Shown here: piece after piece, positions 28,799 through 37,728 of the stretch
How positions within the stretch are numbered: the first letter of the stretch is position 1
How the letters are laid out: each line of letters starts with the position of its first letter
Source: CAG-217 sp963605415
GTDB lineage: Bacteria; Bacillota; Clostridia; Oscillospirales; Acutalibacteraceae
DNA length: 55,481 nt
Assembly: GCA_963605415.1 (NCBI GenBank)
Contig: CAVCUL010000013.1
Span: 1 to 55,481, forward strand
Direction: 5' to 3'
Translations under genes and position numbers: made by a program
The notes under the pieces: generated by a model
Databases searched by the model: none
Seen by the model: the letters and a program-made list of their open reading frames with translations, nothing else
Told to the model about the DNA's origin: nothing

Positions 28799-31318
28799 AT
28801 GCCAATGGATAACAATGAGATCCGGTATGACAATCAAAAGATCGTAGATGTAGAGATCAACAAAGAGGTGCGCAAGGCCTTTTTGGACTACTCTATGAGC
28901 GTGATCGTCAGCCGTGCCCTGCCGGATGTGCGGGACGGGCTGAAGCCGGTACACCGCCGTATTCTCTATACCATGTTTGAGAACAACCTGTACCCGGAGC
29001 GGGCGTACAGAAAGTGCGCCGACACCGTAGGTGCCGTGCTGGGTCGTTACCACCCCCACGGCGACGCCTCTGTGTATGACGCCATGGTGCGCCTTGCCCA
29101 GACCTTTTCCATGCGCTACACGCTGGTAGACGGCCACGGCAACTTTGGTACCGTAGACGGCGACCCGGCCGCTGCGTACCGATACACCGAGAGCCGTATG
29201 AGCAAGATCAGTATGAAAATGCTGCAGGATATTGACAAGGATACGGTGGACTTTTCGCCCAACTACGACGACCGACTGAAAGAGCCGGATGTATTGCCTG
29301 CCCGCTATCCCAATCTGCTGGTGAACGGCTCCAGCGGTATCGCCGTAGGTATGGCCACCAACATTCCGCCCCACAACCTGCGGGAAGTGATCGACGGTAT
29401 GTGCTGCCTGATCGACAATCCGGACGCCGAGCTGCCGGAATTGATGCAGCACATTAAAGGCCCGGACTTCCCTACCGCCGGCATTATTATGGGTGCCCGG
29501 GGCATTCGCCAGGCCTATGAGACCGGCCGGGGCAAGATCTATCTGCGCGCCCGGGCAGAGATCGTAGAGAGCAAGGGCGACCGCTACAAGATTGTGGTCA
29601 CCGAGCTGCCCTACCAGGTGCGCAAGGCGGCGTTGATCGCCAGCATTGCCGAGCTGGCCCGCGACAAGAAGATCGAGGGCGTGGCGGATATCAAGGACTT
29701 TTCCTCCCGTAAGGGTATGCATGTGGAGATCACCGTCAAGCGGGACGCCAACGCCCAGGTGGTGCTCAACAACCTGTACAAGATGACCCAAATGCAGGTG
29801 ACCTTTGGCGTGATTATGCTGGCGCTGGTAGACGGCGTGCCCCGCATTCTTTCTCTAAAGGAAATGCTGCAAAATTACATCTCTTTCCAGGAAGAGATCA
29901 TCACCCGCCGCACCCGCTATGATCTGAAGAAAGCACAGGACCGCGCCCACATCTTAGAGGGTCTGGCCCGCGCCATTGATATTGTGGACGAGATCATCGC
30001 CACCATTCGAGCCTGCAAGGGCGGCCAGTCAGAAGCCAAGCAGGAACTGATGACCAAGTACGATTTTGACGAGCCCCAGGCTGCGGCCATTGTGGCGTTT
30101 CGTTTGGGTCAGCTGGCCGGACTGGAAATTGAAAAGATCCGCACCGAGTTGGACGAGCTGCACGCCAAGATTGCCGATTATCAGGACATTCTCAGCAGCG
30201 AGACCCGGGTGCTGGAGATCGTAAAGGAAGAGGCCCGCGCCATCGGCGACAAGTTCGGCGACGAGCGCCGCACCGAGATCACCGCCGCCTCCGGCGATGT
30301 GGACGATGAGGATTTGATCCCCGTTGAGGATTGTATGCTCACCCTGACCACCATGGGGTATATGAAGCGGCAGACGGTAGATACTTATAAGGCACAGAAC
30401 CGCGGCGGCAAGGGCATTATGGGTATGAGCCGCAGAGAGGAAGATGTGGCCAAGACCATGTTTACCTGCTCCACTCACGACTACATTATGCTCTTTACCA
30501 ACAAGGGCAAGGTGTTTAAGATGAAGGGGTACGAGATCCCCGCCGCCTCCCGTACCAGCAAGGGTATGAATGTGGTCAACCTGCTGCCTTTGGAGAACGA
30601 GGAGCAGATTTCCGCCATGGTGCGGGTGCCGGACAGCGAGGAGCGCCAGTACCTGTGCATGGTCACCAAGAACGGCGTGATTAAGCGCACGGAGATCAGC
30701 CAGTACGATCATATTCGCAAAACCGGCATTATCGCCATCAATCTGGACGAGGGCGACGAGCTGAGCTGGGTAGAGATCACGGACGGCAACCGCAACCTGA
30801 TTGTAGCCACCCACGACGGTATGAGCATTTGTTTTAAGGAGAGCGATGCCCGCCTGATCGGCCGTACCGCCCGTGGTGTGCGCGCCATTCAGCTGGCAGA
30901 GGGCGACTATGTAGTGGGCTTTGCCGTGGCGCTGGAGGACAGCAAGCTACTGACCGTCAGTGAGACCGGTTACGGCAGAAAGAGCGACTTTGGCGATTAT
31001 CGGGTACAGTCCCGCGCCGGTAAAGGTCTGATCAACTACCATACAGAGACCTACGGCAAGGTGGCTATGATCGCCCCGGTGCGCGAGGATCAGGATATTA
31101 TTATGATCTCCCGGGAGGGCATTGTCATTCGCACCCCTGTGGACCAGATCTCTGCCTTTAAGCGCCCGGCCAAGGGCGTACGGGTGATGCGCACCGCTGA
31201 GGAGGACAAAGTGGTCACCCTGTCCGTGGTGGAGCATATGGAGCCGGAAGAGGCGGAAGAACCTGCAAGCGGCGAGACCGCAGAAACCACGGAAACTGCC
31301 CCGGAAAACGCAGAATAA
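28799..31318 (+). CDS. gyrA: DNA gyrase subunit A
   Basis: 839 aa (ATG 28799; an in-frame ATG at 28805 has better spacing from GGAG and would drop two residues). It breaks and rejoins DNA: the catalytic Tyr is in RYTESRMSK. The quinolone-resistance region reads GRYHPHGDASVYDAMV, with Ala90 where E. coli has Ser83. A coiled-coil segment and a C-terminal beta-pinwheel with GyrA-box-like QNRGGKGIMG follow, then an acidic Glu/Thr tail. Upstream YcxB-like genes separate it from gyrB, which is unusual. Confidence 0.97.
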   Translation: MPMDNNEIRYDNQKIVDVEINKEVRKAFLDYSMSVIVSRALPDVRDGLKPVHRRILYTMFENNLYPERAYRKCADTVGAVLGRYHPHGDASVYDAMVRLAQTFSMRYTLVDGHGNFGTVDGDPAAAYRYTESRMSKISMKMLQDIDKDTVDFSPNYDDRLKEPDVLPARYPNLLVNGSSGIAVGMATNIPPHNLREVIDGMCCLIDNPDAELPELMQHIKGPDFPTAGIIMGARGIRQAYETGRGKIYLRARAEIVESKGDRYKIVVTELPYQVRKAALIASIAELARDKKIEGVADIKDFSSRKGMHVEITVKRDANAQVVLNNLYKMTQMQVTFGVIMLALVDGVPRILSLKEMLQNYISFQEEIITRRTRYDLKKAQDRAHILEGLARAIDIVDEIIATIRACKGGQSEAKQELMTKYDFDEPQAAAIVAFRLGQLAGLEIEKIRTELDELHAKIADYQDILSSETRVLEIVKEEARAIGDKFGDERRTEITAASGDVDDEDLIPVEDCMLTLTTMGYMKRQTVDTYKAQNRGGKGIMGMSRREEDVAKTMFTCSTHDYIMLFTNKGKVFKMKGYEIPAASRTSKGMNVVNLLPLENEEQISAMVRVPDSEERQYLCMVTKNGVIKRTEISQYDHIRKTGIIAINLDEGDELSWVEITDGNRNLIVATHDGMSICFKESDARLIGRTARGVRAIQLAEGDYVVGFAVALEDSKLLTVSETGYGRKSDFGDYRVQSRAGKGLINYHTETYGKVAMIAPVREDQDIIMISREGIVIRTPVDQISAFKRPAKGVRVMRTAEEDKVVTLSVVEHMEPEEAEEPASGETAETTETAPENAE

Positions 31319-31372
31319 TAGACACTTAACCGTCTGTGTGTTCACAAAGCACAAAATTTTACAAATTTTTTA

Positions 31373-31401
31373 TTGTAATGACATAAAAAATGAAGTATAA
31401 T
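31373..31401 (+). promoter_or_regulatory. Promoter of the LCP gene
   Basis: TTGTAA (31373-31378), 17 bp, TATAAT (31396-31401); ATG at 31491. Confidence 0.6.
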
Positions 31402-31490
31402 TGTGGCTATGCTTTGGGGCACACAGGCGCTTTTGTTTTTTGCGCGCTGCCCCTTGATAGAACCACCTGCAAAAAGAGGAGATCTTTTTC

Positions 31491-33281
31491 ATGGCAAACG
31501 ACTATAATATTGACGATATTTTGTCCGAGGTAAAAAAGCGCCGGACGGAGCAGGAAAGCGACTTGAAAGCCGCACCTGTTAAAAAGGCCGCCGCAACACC
31601 TGTAGATACCAAGCGAGAGGCCTATGCCGGCAAACTGGTGGAGGAACTGATGGGCCCGGAAAAGCCCGCCCAAGAGCCTGTGCAAAAGGCCGTAAAGGCC
31701 GAACCGCAGCAAAAAGCGGCACCCGCTCCGGTTAAAAAAGAAAAGAAAGCCCCGGCAGCGGCTGCAAAAAGTCAGGCGCCGAAGCCCACGGGGAAGCCTT
31801 CACCGACAGCCAAGCAGGCACAAAAGCCGGTTGCACCTAAGGCAGACACCGCGGATGTGCCCGTGCAGCAGGTGCGCCGCAAGTTGCAAACCCCGCCCCC
31901 GGCTTATGAAAACCGGGACCGCACCGTTGAGCAGGACAAGCCGGAGACCCCGGCTGCACAGCAGCAGAAAGATCCGACCCGGCCGGAGCCGGAGACACCT
32001 GCTACCGATGAGATGATCGACCTGTTCTCTCTCTCCGGTAAGCACGAAGAACTGCCGGCGGAAACCGGCAAAAAGAACAAGAAGAGCAAAAAGCAGAAGG
32101 GCCCGGATGCTACCCCCTGGCGCAAAACCAAGAAGGGCAAAATCTCCATTGCCATTATTGTGGTTTTGGTGGTGCTGATTGCAGCCGGCGGTATCTTTGC
32201 CGCCTGCTATTTGAACGGTCTGTTGGGCAAGTTTACCGATGACACAGAGGATTACCAAAAGACAGACACCTCTTATCACGGCATGGATTTCTTAAAGGAG
32301 AATTTTCCTGAAATTACGGAGCCCTCTGCATCAGACGCCACCACGTATAAAGAATATTTGAAAAACTGGTACAAAAACGGCGATCCGGTGAGCTCCACCC
32401 ATGTAAAGAATATTTTGCTTATCGGTGAGGATACTCGGGAAGAGGAAATTAGCGACACCTCCCGTGCCGACTCTGCCATCATTGCCAGCGTAAATATTGA
32501 CACCGGCAAGATTACCCTAACCTCTGTACTGCGCGACCTGTATGTGTATTTTGAGGTAGATGGCGAGGGCCAGTACGACAAGATCAACGGCGCAGCCTCC
32601 AGAGGCGGCATGAAAGAATACATCAACACCGTGGAGCGGTACTACAAGATCCAGATTGACAACTACGCGGTGGTGAACTTTGCCAGCTTCCCCAAGATTA
32701 TTGACAGCCTGGGTGGCGTAACGATTACCATTACCGATCGGGAGATCAATGAGATCAATAATCACCCCAAGCGCTACGGCAATGTGTATATTGAAAAAAG
32801 CTACGAGGGCACCGAGGGCAAGCAGAAGCTGAGCGGCAAGCAGGCACTGGCCTACTGCCGTATTCGTAAGATTGATACAGATAATGCCCGCGCAGACCGG
32901 CAAAAGACCGTGCTGCTCCAGGTGTTTAAGAAAATGAAAGGCTCCTCCAGCACCGAACTGCTGAAGGTGGTCAACGACCTGGTGGGCTATGTGTACACCG
33001 GCTACAGCAAAAAAGAACTGGTGAGTCTGGCCACCTACGCTTTTTCCAACGGCTGGATGAATTACGAAACCCAGACTTTTTCCGTGCCGACTTTGGATCA
33101 TGCCAAGGGCGGTAACTTCCTGATCGGCGCTACCCAGTTGACCCCCTGCGGCTCCAGCCAGGGACTGTGGCTGTGGAAGTCAGATATTCCGCAGGACGCC
33201 TACGACCTGCAGATGAAGATCTACGGCAAGAGCAACATTAAGCTGGCGGAGAACCGCTGCGATTATTGCAATTTGCTGTAA
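31491..33281 (+). CDS. LCP-family (LytR-CpsA-Psr) cell wall glycopolymer ligase
   Basis: 596 aa. The first ~215 residues are cytoplasmic and low-complexity, rich in Lys, Ala, Pro and Glu (for example KKAAATPVDTKREAYAGKL), followed by a basic stretch and one membrane helix (about 222-246). The LCP domain (about 305-500) has NILLIGEDTREEE with TSRADSAII (the Asp/Arg set), TSVLRDLYVYF (the Arg-Asp of the PRDT motif), INGAASRGGMKEY and ALAYCRIRKIDTDNARADRQ. This family transfers polymers from undecaprenyl pyrophosphate to peptidoglycan. The long disordered N-terminus is unusual in length. AAAAAGAGGAGA precedes the ATG. Confidence 0.9.
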   Translation: MANDYNIDDILSEVKKRRTEQESDLKAAPVKKAAATPVDTKREAYAGKLVEELMGPEKPAQEPVQKAVKAEPQQKAAPAPVKKEKKAPAAAAKSQAPKPTGKPSPTAKQAQKPVAPKADTADVPVQQVRRKLQTPPPAYENRDRTVEQDKPETPAAQQQKDPTRPEPETPATDEMIDLFSLSGKHEELPAETGKKNKKSKKQKGPDATPWRKTKKGKISIAIIVVLVVLIAAGGIFAACYLNGLLGKFTDDTEDYQKTDTSYHGMDFLKENFPEITEPSASDATTYKEYLKNWYKNGDPVSSTHVKNILLIGEDTREEEISDTSRADSAIIASVNIDTGKITLTSVLRDLYVYFEVDGEGQYDKINGAASRGGMKEYINTVERYYKIQIDNYAVVNFASFPKIIDSLGGVTITITDREINEINNHPKRYGNVYIEKSYEGTEGKQKLSGKQALAYCRIRKIDTDNARADRQKTVLLQVFKKMKGSSSTELLKVVNDLVGYVYTGYSKKELVSLATYAFSNGWMNYETQTFSVPTLDHAKGGNFLIGATQLTPCGSSQGLWLWKSDIPQDAYDLQMKIYGKSNIKLAENRCDYCNLL

Positions 33282-33311
33282 CGGTAGAATAAACAGAAGC
33301 GTAAATATAAA

Positions 33312-33337
33312 AAAGCACCCCACCGGGGTGCTTTTTT
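33312..33337 (+). terminator. Terminator of the LCP gene
   Basis: AAGCACCCC-ACC-GGGGTGCTTTTTT, 30 bp after the stop codon. Confidence 0.9.
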
Positions 33338-33698
33338 GTTTGGTTTGTTTGCCTTCGGCCAATCCCCCTGCGGCTACGCCGCATTCGCCTCACGGGCGCC
33401 CGTCCCCTCTGTCGCTTCGCGACATCTCCCCACACCGTGGGGAGTCACCCTTTGCAAGGGGGACAAAGATATTGAAACCGATTTGCCTCCCTTGTAAAGG
33501 GAGGTGGCTGCGAGCGTGCGAGCAGACGGAGGGATTGCGCGGGCGGCAGATTGCCGCCCCTACGAAGACGTTCTGGTAACCGGTGGACCGTAGGGGCGGA
33601 TAGTATCCGCCCGCTTGATCCCAACATTTTTCATTTATCAAATTCGTTTTCGTAGGGTGCGATGCCCTCATCGCACCGCTAAATGCTGTCACAAAATC
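33338..33698. repeat. Block of short intergenic repeats
   Basis: Gene-free. Units seen: TGTCGCTTCGCGACA, CTCCCCACACCGTGGGGAG (about 33425-33443), CCTCCCTTGTAAAGGGAGG (about 33486-33504) with TGGCTGCGAGCGTGCGAGCA, and paired GGGGCGGCA/GCGGGCGGATA units, ending in GGTGCGATGCCC...TCGCACC (about 33656-33678). Confidence 0.72.
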
Positions 33699-34340
33699 TT
33701 AATCCTCAACCTGCTCCAACTGGGCCATGGGGATGGGGGCGGTGTCCTCCACCTGCATTTTGTTGGCGCGCATCCACAGAGCCGGGTCCAGGTGCAGCTT
33801 ATAGCCAAAGCCCGGATCCGTCTGCCAGTTGGCCATAGCCGCCTCCGGCAGGCCGTAGCAGGTGAGCAGAGTCATCATCACTCCGGCGTGGCACACCAAG
33901 GCAATCCGCCGGGTGCCGGTTTGGACACAGCCGGAGATCACCTTTTCAAAAGCGGCGCACACCCGGTGCATAAACTGGGCATTGGTCTCGCCGTACGGGG
34001 GGCTGGACTGCATATCCCCTTGTAACCATTGCTGAAAGTCCAGGTTGTCCTGTAGCTCTGCAGCGGTCTTGCCCTCAAATTCGCCAAAGTGGTACTCCTT
34101 AAAGTCCTCAATGGTGATCAAATTGTTGCTGGGAAAGAGAATGGCTGCGCTGTCCTTGCACCGCTTTAAGGGGGAGGTGAACACCGCGTCCACCTCCGGG
34201 TACGGGTACTTGCCACGCAGGGCGTGCAGCTGGTCAATACTATCCATAGTGAGTGGCAGATCCGTCTGCCCAATATACTGTGCGTTTAGGTTGCCTTTGG
34301 TGAGCCCGTGGCGAAAGAGATAAACCGTGTATGACTTCAA
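33699..34340 (-). CDS. Histidine phosphatase (phosphoglycerate mutase-like)
   Basis: 213 aa when started at the TTG at 34340. That start is chosen because AGGAGG lies 8 bp upstream of it and the family's first strand begins directly after (KSYTVYLFRHGLT); a longer reading from 34376 would place this site inside the gene. RHG catalytic motif near residue 10, SPLKRCKDSA, the catalytic Glu in FGEFEGKT and the second His in LVCHAGVMM are all present. It removes phosphate from a small molecule, but the substrate cannot be read from the sequence (broad phosphatase, cobalamin-type or PGM-like). It is followed by repeats. Confidence 0.85.
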   Translation of the reverse strand: MKSYTVYLFRHGLTKGNLNAQYIGQTDLPLTMDSIDQLHALRGKYPYPEVDAVFTSPLKRCKDSAAILFPSNNLITIEDFKEYHFGEFEGKTAAELQDNLDFQQWLQGDMQSSPPYGETNAQFMHRVCAAFEKVISGCVQTGTRRIALVCHAGVMMTLLTCYGLPEAAMANWQTDPGFGYKLHLDPALWMRANKMQVEDTAPIPMAQLEQVED

Positions 34341-34410
34341 TGCAAAATCCTCCTGAACAGCGGCAAAAACCGCCAATACATTACAATTTGTTGACAGAAA
34401 AAATTATCCC

Positions 34411-34439
34411 TTTACAAGGAGTATAAGCTGGTATATAAT
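34411..34439 (+). promoter_or_regulatory. Promoter of the XRE regulator
   Basis: TTTACA (34411-34416), 17 bp, TATAAT (34434-34439); ATG at 34472. A TTGACA at 34391-34396 has no matching -10 box. Confidence 0.7.
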
Positions 34440-34471
34440 ACTCATTGTAATATTTTTGGGAGTGAGTACAC

Positions 34472-35191
34472 ATGGAGATCCAAAGCGAGGACCTGGAACA
34501 GGTCAAAGAAGAGATCAAGGACCTGAAGGAACGGGCCAAAGCCGCCAAGCGCGCCATGCGCCAATGCAAGACGGATAAGGGAGAGAAAACCAGCAAGTTT
34601 GCCTCCACCTTAAGCCAGCTGCGCCGGGAGCGGGGCATTAGCCAAAAGAAAGCCGCCGGCGACTTGGGCATTAGCCAGGCGCTGCTGTCCCACTATGAAA
34701 AGGGCATTCGGGAGTGCGGACTGGACTTTGTGGTCAAGTGCGCCGATTATTACGGTGTGACCACTGACTATTTACTGGGCGTATCCTCCAGCCGCAACGG
34801 ACTGGACCCGTCCATGTACGCCAGTCTGGGCGCTGAGGGGGACGATATGCCCCTGAGTACCTTGAGTCAAGCCACCCGTATTATGCTGGATACAGCGGCC
34901 GCCGCCTCTCGCGGAGGTGCCGCCCGGTACATTTATGATTACTATATGCTCAGCCTGTATCGGGGCGCATTGACTATGGCCAAGGCCGGGATTTTGCCCC
35001 GGGAGATGTTCAAACTGGATTACAATTTGGGTCGGGAGTTGGCCTCCGCCGCCCTGGCGGTACAGGACGCCCGCTTTGTATTTATTGAGGACAAAAGCCG
35101 CACCGGCTCCGATGTGCCGGAAAAGACGGCGCTGCACACCATCATTGCCGAGGCAGAGGAATATATCCTGAATAATTTTGTGATTGAGTGA
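34472..35191 (+). CDS. XRE-family transcriptional regulator
   Basis: 239 aa. Residues about 5-35 are a charged helix or coiled coil (EDLEQVKEEIKDLKERAKAA). The helix-turn-helix domain is at about 45-105 (LSQLRRERGISQKKAAGDLG, ISQALLSHYEKGIRECG, YYGVTTDYLLG). The C-terminal part (about 125-239) is helical and unlike any ligand domain I can name. It resembles chromosomal regulators of clostridia. It stands alone and converges with the leftward mtnN-vanZ pair, stop to stop with no gap. Confidence 0.85.
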   Translation: MEIQSEDLEQVKEEIKDLKERAKAAKRAMRQCKTDKGEKTSKFASTLSQLRRERGISQKKAAGDLGISQALLSHYEKGIRECGLDFVVKCADYYGVTTDYLLGVSSSRNGLDPSMYASLGAEGDDMPLSTLSQATRIMLDTAAAASRGGAARYIYDYYMLSLYRGALTMAKAGILPREMFKLDYNLGRELASAALAVQDARFVFIEDKSRTGSDVPEKTALHTIIAEAEEYILNNFVIE

Positions 35192-35899
35192 TTAGAACAG
35201 GCGTTCCTGGGTCTGCTCCTCAGCCACAAATCGCGTTAAGATCGTCGCAGACAGTTCTGCGGCGATTTTTTTGAATGTGGGATAATCCATGGCCGCGTTT
35301 TCGTCACCGCCATCGCTGATGGCGCGCATTACCGCAAAGGGCACGCCGTTGGCGGCACAAACCTGACCCACGGCGCCGCCCTCCATCTCGCCGCACAGGG
35401 CATCAAACTCTCCGGCAACGGCAGACTTCAGCGCCTGGGTGCCGATAAAGGTATCGCCGCTGGCCACTGTGCCTCTGTGAATACGCTCGCCGCTGTTGAT
35501 GGCGGTGCGGGCCAGCCGATCAGACAGGGTGGGGTCCGTAGCCACCTTAATGGTGCCCAGACCGTTGATAAAGCCCTTTGGCTCCCCCAGGGCGGTAATA
35601 TCAATATCGTACTGGCACACATCGGTGGCAATGACAATATTTTTGATCACGACGCGCGCACTTAAGGAGCAGGCCACGCCGATATTGATGACCCGGTCCA
35701 CCTGGAACCGGTCGATAAGCAGCTGGGTGCACAAAGCGGCGTTCACCTTGCCCGGTGCGCACTGCACCACGGTGATCATCACGCCCTCCAGCTCGCCGGT
35801 GACGAAGTCGCAGCCTGCCGCCCGGGTGGTGACGGTGCCGGTCATCTTGTCCTTAATGGTGCGGACCTCCACATCCATTGCGCCGATAATGCCTAACAT
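35192..35899 (-). CDS. mtnN: 5'-methylthioadenosine/S-adenosylhomocysteine nucleosidase
   Basis: 235 aa from ATG 35899, which gives the family start MLGIIGAMDVEV; longer upstream reading overlaps the VanZ gene in another frame and is not used. It hydrolyses MTA and SAH to adenine and a thioribose/homocysteine product. Seen: IGAMDVEVRTIKDKM, the nucleoside-phosphorylase core NIGVACSLSARV, FIGTQAL, catalytic region CGEMEGGAVGQVC and MRAISDGGDENA with the catalytic Asp. The usual GxAG before SL reads GVACSL here. It overlaps the upstream vanZ gene by 7 bp. Confidence 0.92.
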   Translation of the reverse strand: MLGIIGAMDVEVRTIKDKMTGTVTTRAAGCDFVTGELEGVMITVVQCAPGKVNAALCTQLLIDRFQVDRVINIGVACSLSARVVIKNIVIATDVCQYDIDITALGEPKGFINGLGTIKVATDPTLSDRLARTAINSGERIHRGTVASGDTFIGTQALKSAVAGEFDALCGEMEGGAVGQVCAANGVPFAVMRAISDGGDENAAMDYPTFKKIAAELSATILTRFVAEEQTQERLF

Positions 35900-36738
35900 A
35901 TATGGGTCTCCTTTTGCAGTAAGGGCCGCAGCAGCAGCCGAAAAATCAGGACGCCGAGCACGGCACCCAGGGTGTTTAAGATAATATCGTCCACATCTGC
36001 GTCCCCGCTTTTGGTGAGATACTGAAAACTCTCTACAAACACGGAGAGCGCAACGGGGACGGCGGTGCCCCACAGCATGGGGTGTCGCCGTACCGTGCCG
36101 CAAAGGGCCAGGGACAGGGAGGTAAAGTACAGCACATTCCCTGCTGAGTGCAGAGCGGTGGAAAAGGTTAAGGTACCGGTTTTTGTATAATACCACAGGC
36201 AGTAGATCTCGCCCCGAAAGGGCACGCCGTTGGCGGTGACGAAAATATTGCCAAAGGTGCGCAGCAGGAAAAACTGCAAAATAAAAAGAAACGCACACAA
36301 GGGCAGGTAGCCTACGGAAAACCGGCGGTAAAACAGGGCAAAGTCCACATTTTCCTTACTGCACCGGGCGCAAAGCCAGCCTGCTGCCAGCAGAGTAAAC
36401 ACGCTGATGAGGGTGTAAAGAAAGTGGTAGATAATGCGGCTGTCGTCCAACCGGGCAATTAAATTCACCGTGTAGCGGTCAATAAAAAACAGCACCAGAG
36501 ACACATGCATCAAAACGGCGCAGGCGGTGCCCGCAAAGCGCAGGGTGCGCTCGGTCAAAAAGTTCCACACCGTGACCGCCGCCGGGATCACAAAAGAAAG
36601 GATCAGCTTGAGCCACTGGTAGCGGAAATTAAAAAAGAACGGCCGGTGCCAGCTGTCTAAAAAGCAGCAGCCGGTAAAAAACAGCCCCAAAATCAGAGTC
36701 GCACGGCTGACGGTACGCCACAGACTTGTAGTGTGCAT
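35893..36738 (-). CDS. VanZ-like membrane protein
   Basis: 281 aa from ATG 36738 (GGGGG site upstream; an ATG at 36756 is less well placed). It has about seven to eight hydrophobic segments; the C-terminal part carries the VanZ pattern SVFVESFQYLTKSGDADVDD followed by ILNTLGAVLGVLIF. VanZ-domain proteins are polytopic, and some are linked to teicoplanin or other lipoglycopeptide resistance, but most chromosomal ones have no known role. It overlaps mtnN and precedes it in a two-gene leftward operon. Confidence 0.85.
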   Translation of the reverse strand: MHTTSLWRTVSRATLILGLFFTGCCFLDSWHRPFFFNFRYQWLKLILSFVIPAAVTVWNFLTERTLRFAGTACAVLMHVSLVLFFIDRYTVNLIARLDDSRIIYHFLYTLISVFTLLAAGWLCARCSKENVDFALFYRRFSVGYLPLCAFLFILQFFLLRTFGNIFVTANGVPFRGEIYCLWYYTKTGTLTFSTALHSAGNVLYFTSLSLALCGTVRRHPMLWGTAVPVALSVFVESFQYLTKSGDADVDDIILNTLGAVLGVLIFRLLLRPLLQKETHIC

Positions 36739-36810
36739 AGGTTCTACCCCCAACATATAGTGACATTATAATATATTATGAGAATAAAAACAAGAAGTAA
36801 CAGATTTTTG

Positions 36811-36840
36811 TTGACAACGGGGCGCATTTTATAATATAAT
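36811..36840 (+). promoter_or_regulatory. Promoter of rpmH operon
   Basis: TTGACA (36811-36816), 18 bp, TATAAT (36835-36840). A second TATAAT at 36830-36835 overlaps but with only 13-bp spacing. The leader to rpmH is about 115 nt. Confidence 0.8.
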
Positions 36841-36960
36841 ATCAACCGCTAATGTGGGTCACTGTCCCACAAGCCAAAAGTCAATTCGCCTGCACTATGC
36901 CGTGCAGAGCATAAGCAAAATCAAGACCAGTTTGATTTTCAGAAACGGAGTGAATGCAAG

Positions 36961-37095
36961 ATGAAAAGAACTTTCCAGCCTAAGAAGCGGCACGCAAAGA
37001 TGGAGCACGGCTTCAGAAAGAGAATGTCCACCAAGAACGGCAGAAAGGTACTGGCCCGCCGCCGTGCAAAGGGTCGCAAGTCCCTGTCTTACTAA
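36961..37095 (+). CDS. rpmH: 50S ribosomal protein L34
   Basis: 44 aa, exactly the family's length. It begins MKRTFQPKKRHAKMEHGFRK and ends with the basic segment NGRKVLARRRAKGRKSLSY. It is a component of the large ribosomal subunit. GGAG lies about 13 bp upstream of the ATG (AACGGAGTGAATGCAAG), a long spacing. First gene of the rpmH-rnpA-yidD-yidC-jag block. Confidence 0.97.
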   Translation: MKRTFQPKKRHAKMEHGFRKRMSTKNGRKVLARRRAKGRKSLSY

Positions 37096-37115
37096 TTGAC
37101 CGAACGGAGCGTATT

Positions 37116-37460
37116 GTGAAAAGCAGCGCCATAAAGGAGAATAAGGACTTCCGCCGCCTGTACCACCGTGGTAAGAGCAAGGCCGGGGCCAGCCTGGTGA
37201 CCTATTGTATGAAGAATCGCCGGGGTGAGACCCGGGTGGGCATTACCACCTCCAAGAAGATCGGCACCGCCGTAGAGCGCAACCGCGCCCGCCGGGTGAT
37301 CCGTGCCGCCTTTTCTCAGTTGGAGGACGGTGTAACCGGCTGGGACCTGGTGTTTGTGGCTCGCAGCCGCACCACCGGAGTGAAAATGCAGGTGGTTTTG
37401 GCGGATATGGAAAAGCAGCTGACTGCCTTAGGGGTGTTATCGCATGAAGAACATCGTTAA
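37116..37460 (+). CDS. rnpA: RNase P protein component
   Basis: 114 aa with a GTG start (CGGAG 6 bp upstream). It binds RNase P RNA and helps cleave tRNA 5' leaders. FRRLYHRGKSKAGASLV, the RNR signature KKIGTAVERNRARRVIR and WDLVFVARS are all present. The next gene, yidD, starts inside it (17-bp overlap), as is common. Confidence 0.95.
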   Translation: MKSSAIKENKDFRRLYHRGKSKAGASLVTYCMKNRRGETRVGITTSKKIGTAVERNRARRVIRAAFSQLEDGVTGWDLVFVARSRTTGVKMQVVLADMEKQLTALGVLSHEEHR

Positions 37461-37728
37461 GAAGGCGGCGATCTTTCTGATTCGCACCTACCAGCTGACC
37501 CTCAGTCCCCGATTTTCGCACGGCGCCTGCCGCTATACCCCTACCTGCAGCCAGTATGCGCTGGAGGCCATTGAGATCCACGGTGTGTGGAAGGGGTGCT
37601 GGCTGGCGTTTTTGCGTATTTTGCGCTGCAATCCTTTTTTTAAGGGCGGGTATGACCCGGTGCCCCTAAAGAAAGACAAGTCCTGCGCGCACCGTTCTAC
37701 AACTGAATCTAACGAGGACAATGCATGA
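37444..37728 (+). CDS. yidD: Membrane insertion efficiency factor YidD
   Basis: 94 aa with the family signature: IRTYQLTLSPRFSHGACRYT, PTCSQYALEAIEIHGVWKGC, and LRCNPFFKGGYDPVP (three conserved Cys). It associates with the membrane and assists YidC-dependent insertion. It overlaps rnpA by 17 bp and yidC by 4 bp. Confidence 0.95.
   Translation: MKNIVKKAAIFLIRTYQLTLSPRFSHGACRYTPTCSQYALEAIEIHGVWKGCWLAFLRILRCNPFFKGGYDPVPLKKDKSCAHRSTTESNEDNA

Noticed and set aside
35893..36738. Teicoplanin resistance gene vanZ
   Set aside because: Only the VanZ domain pattern is shared; there is no van cluster, and the gene is paired with mtnN.
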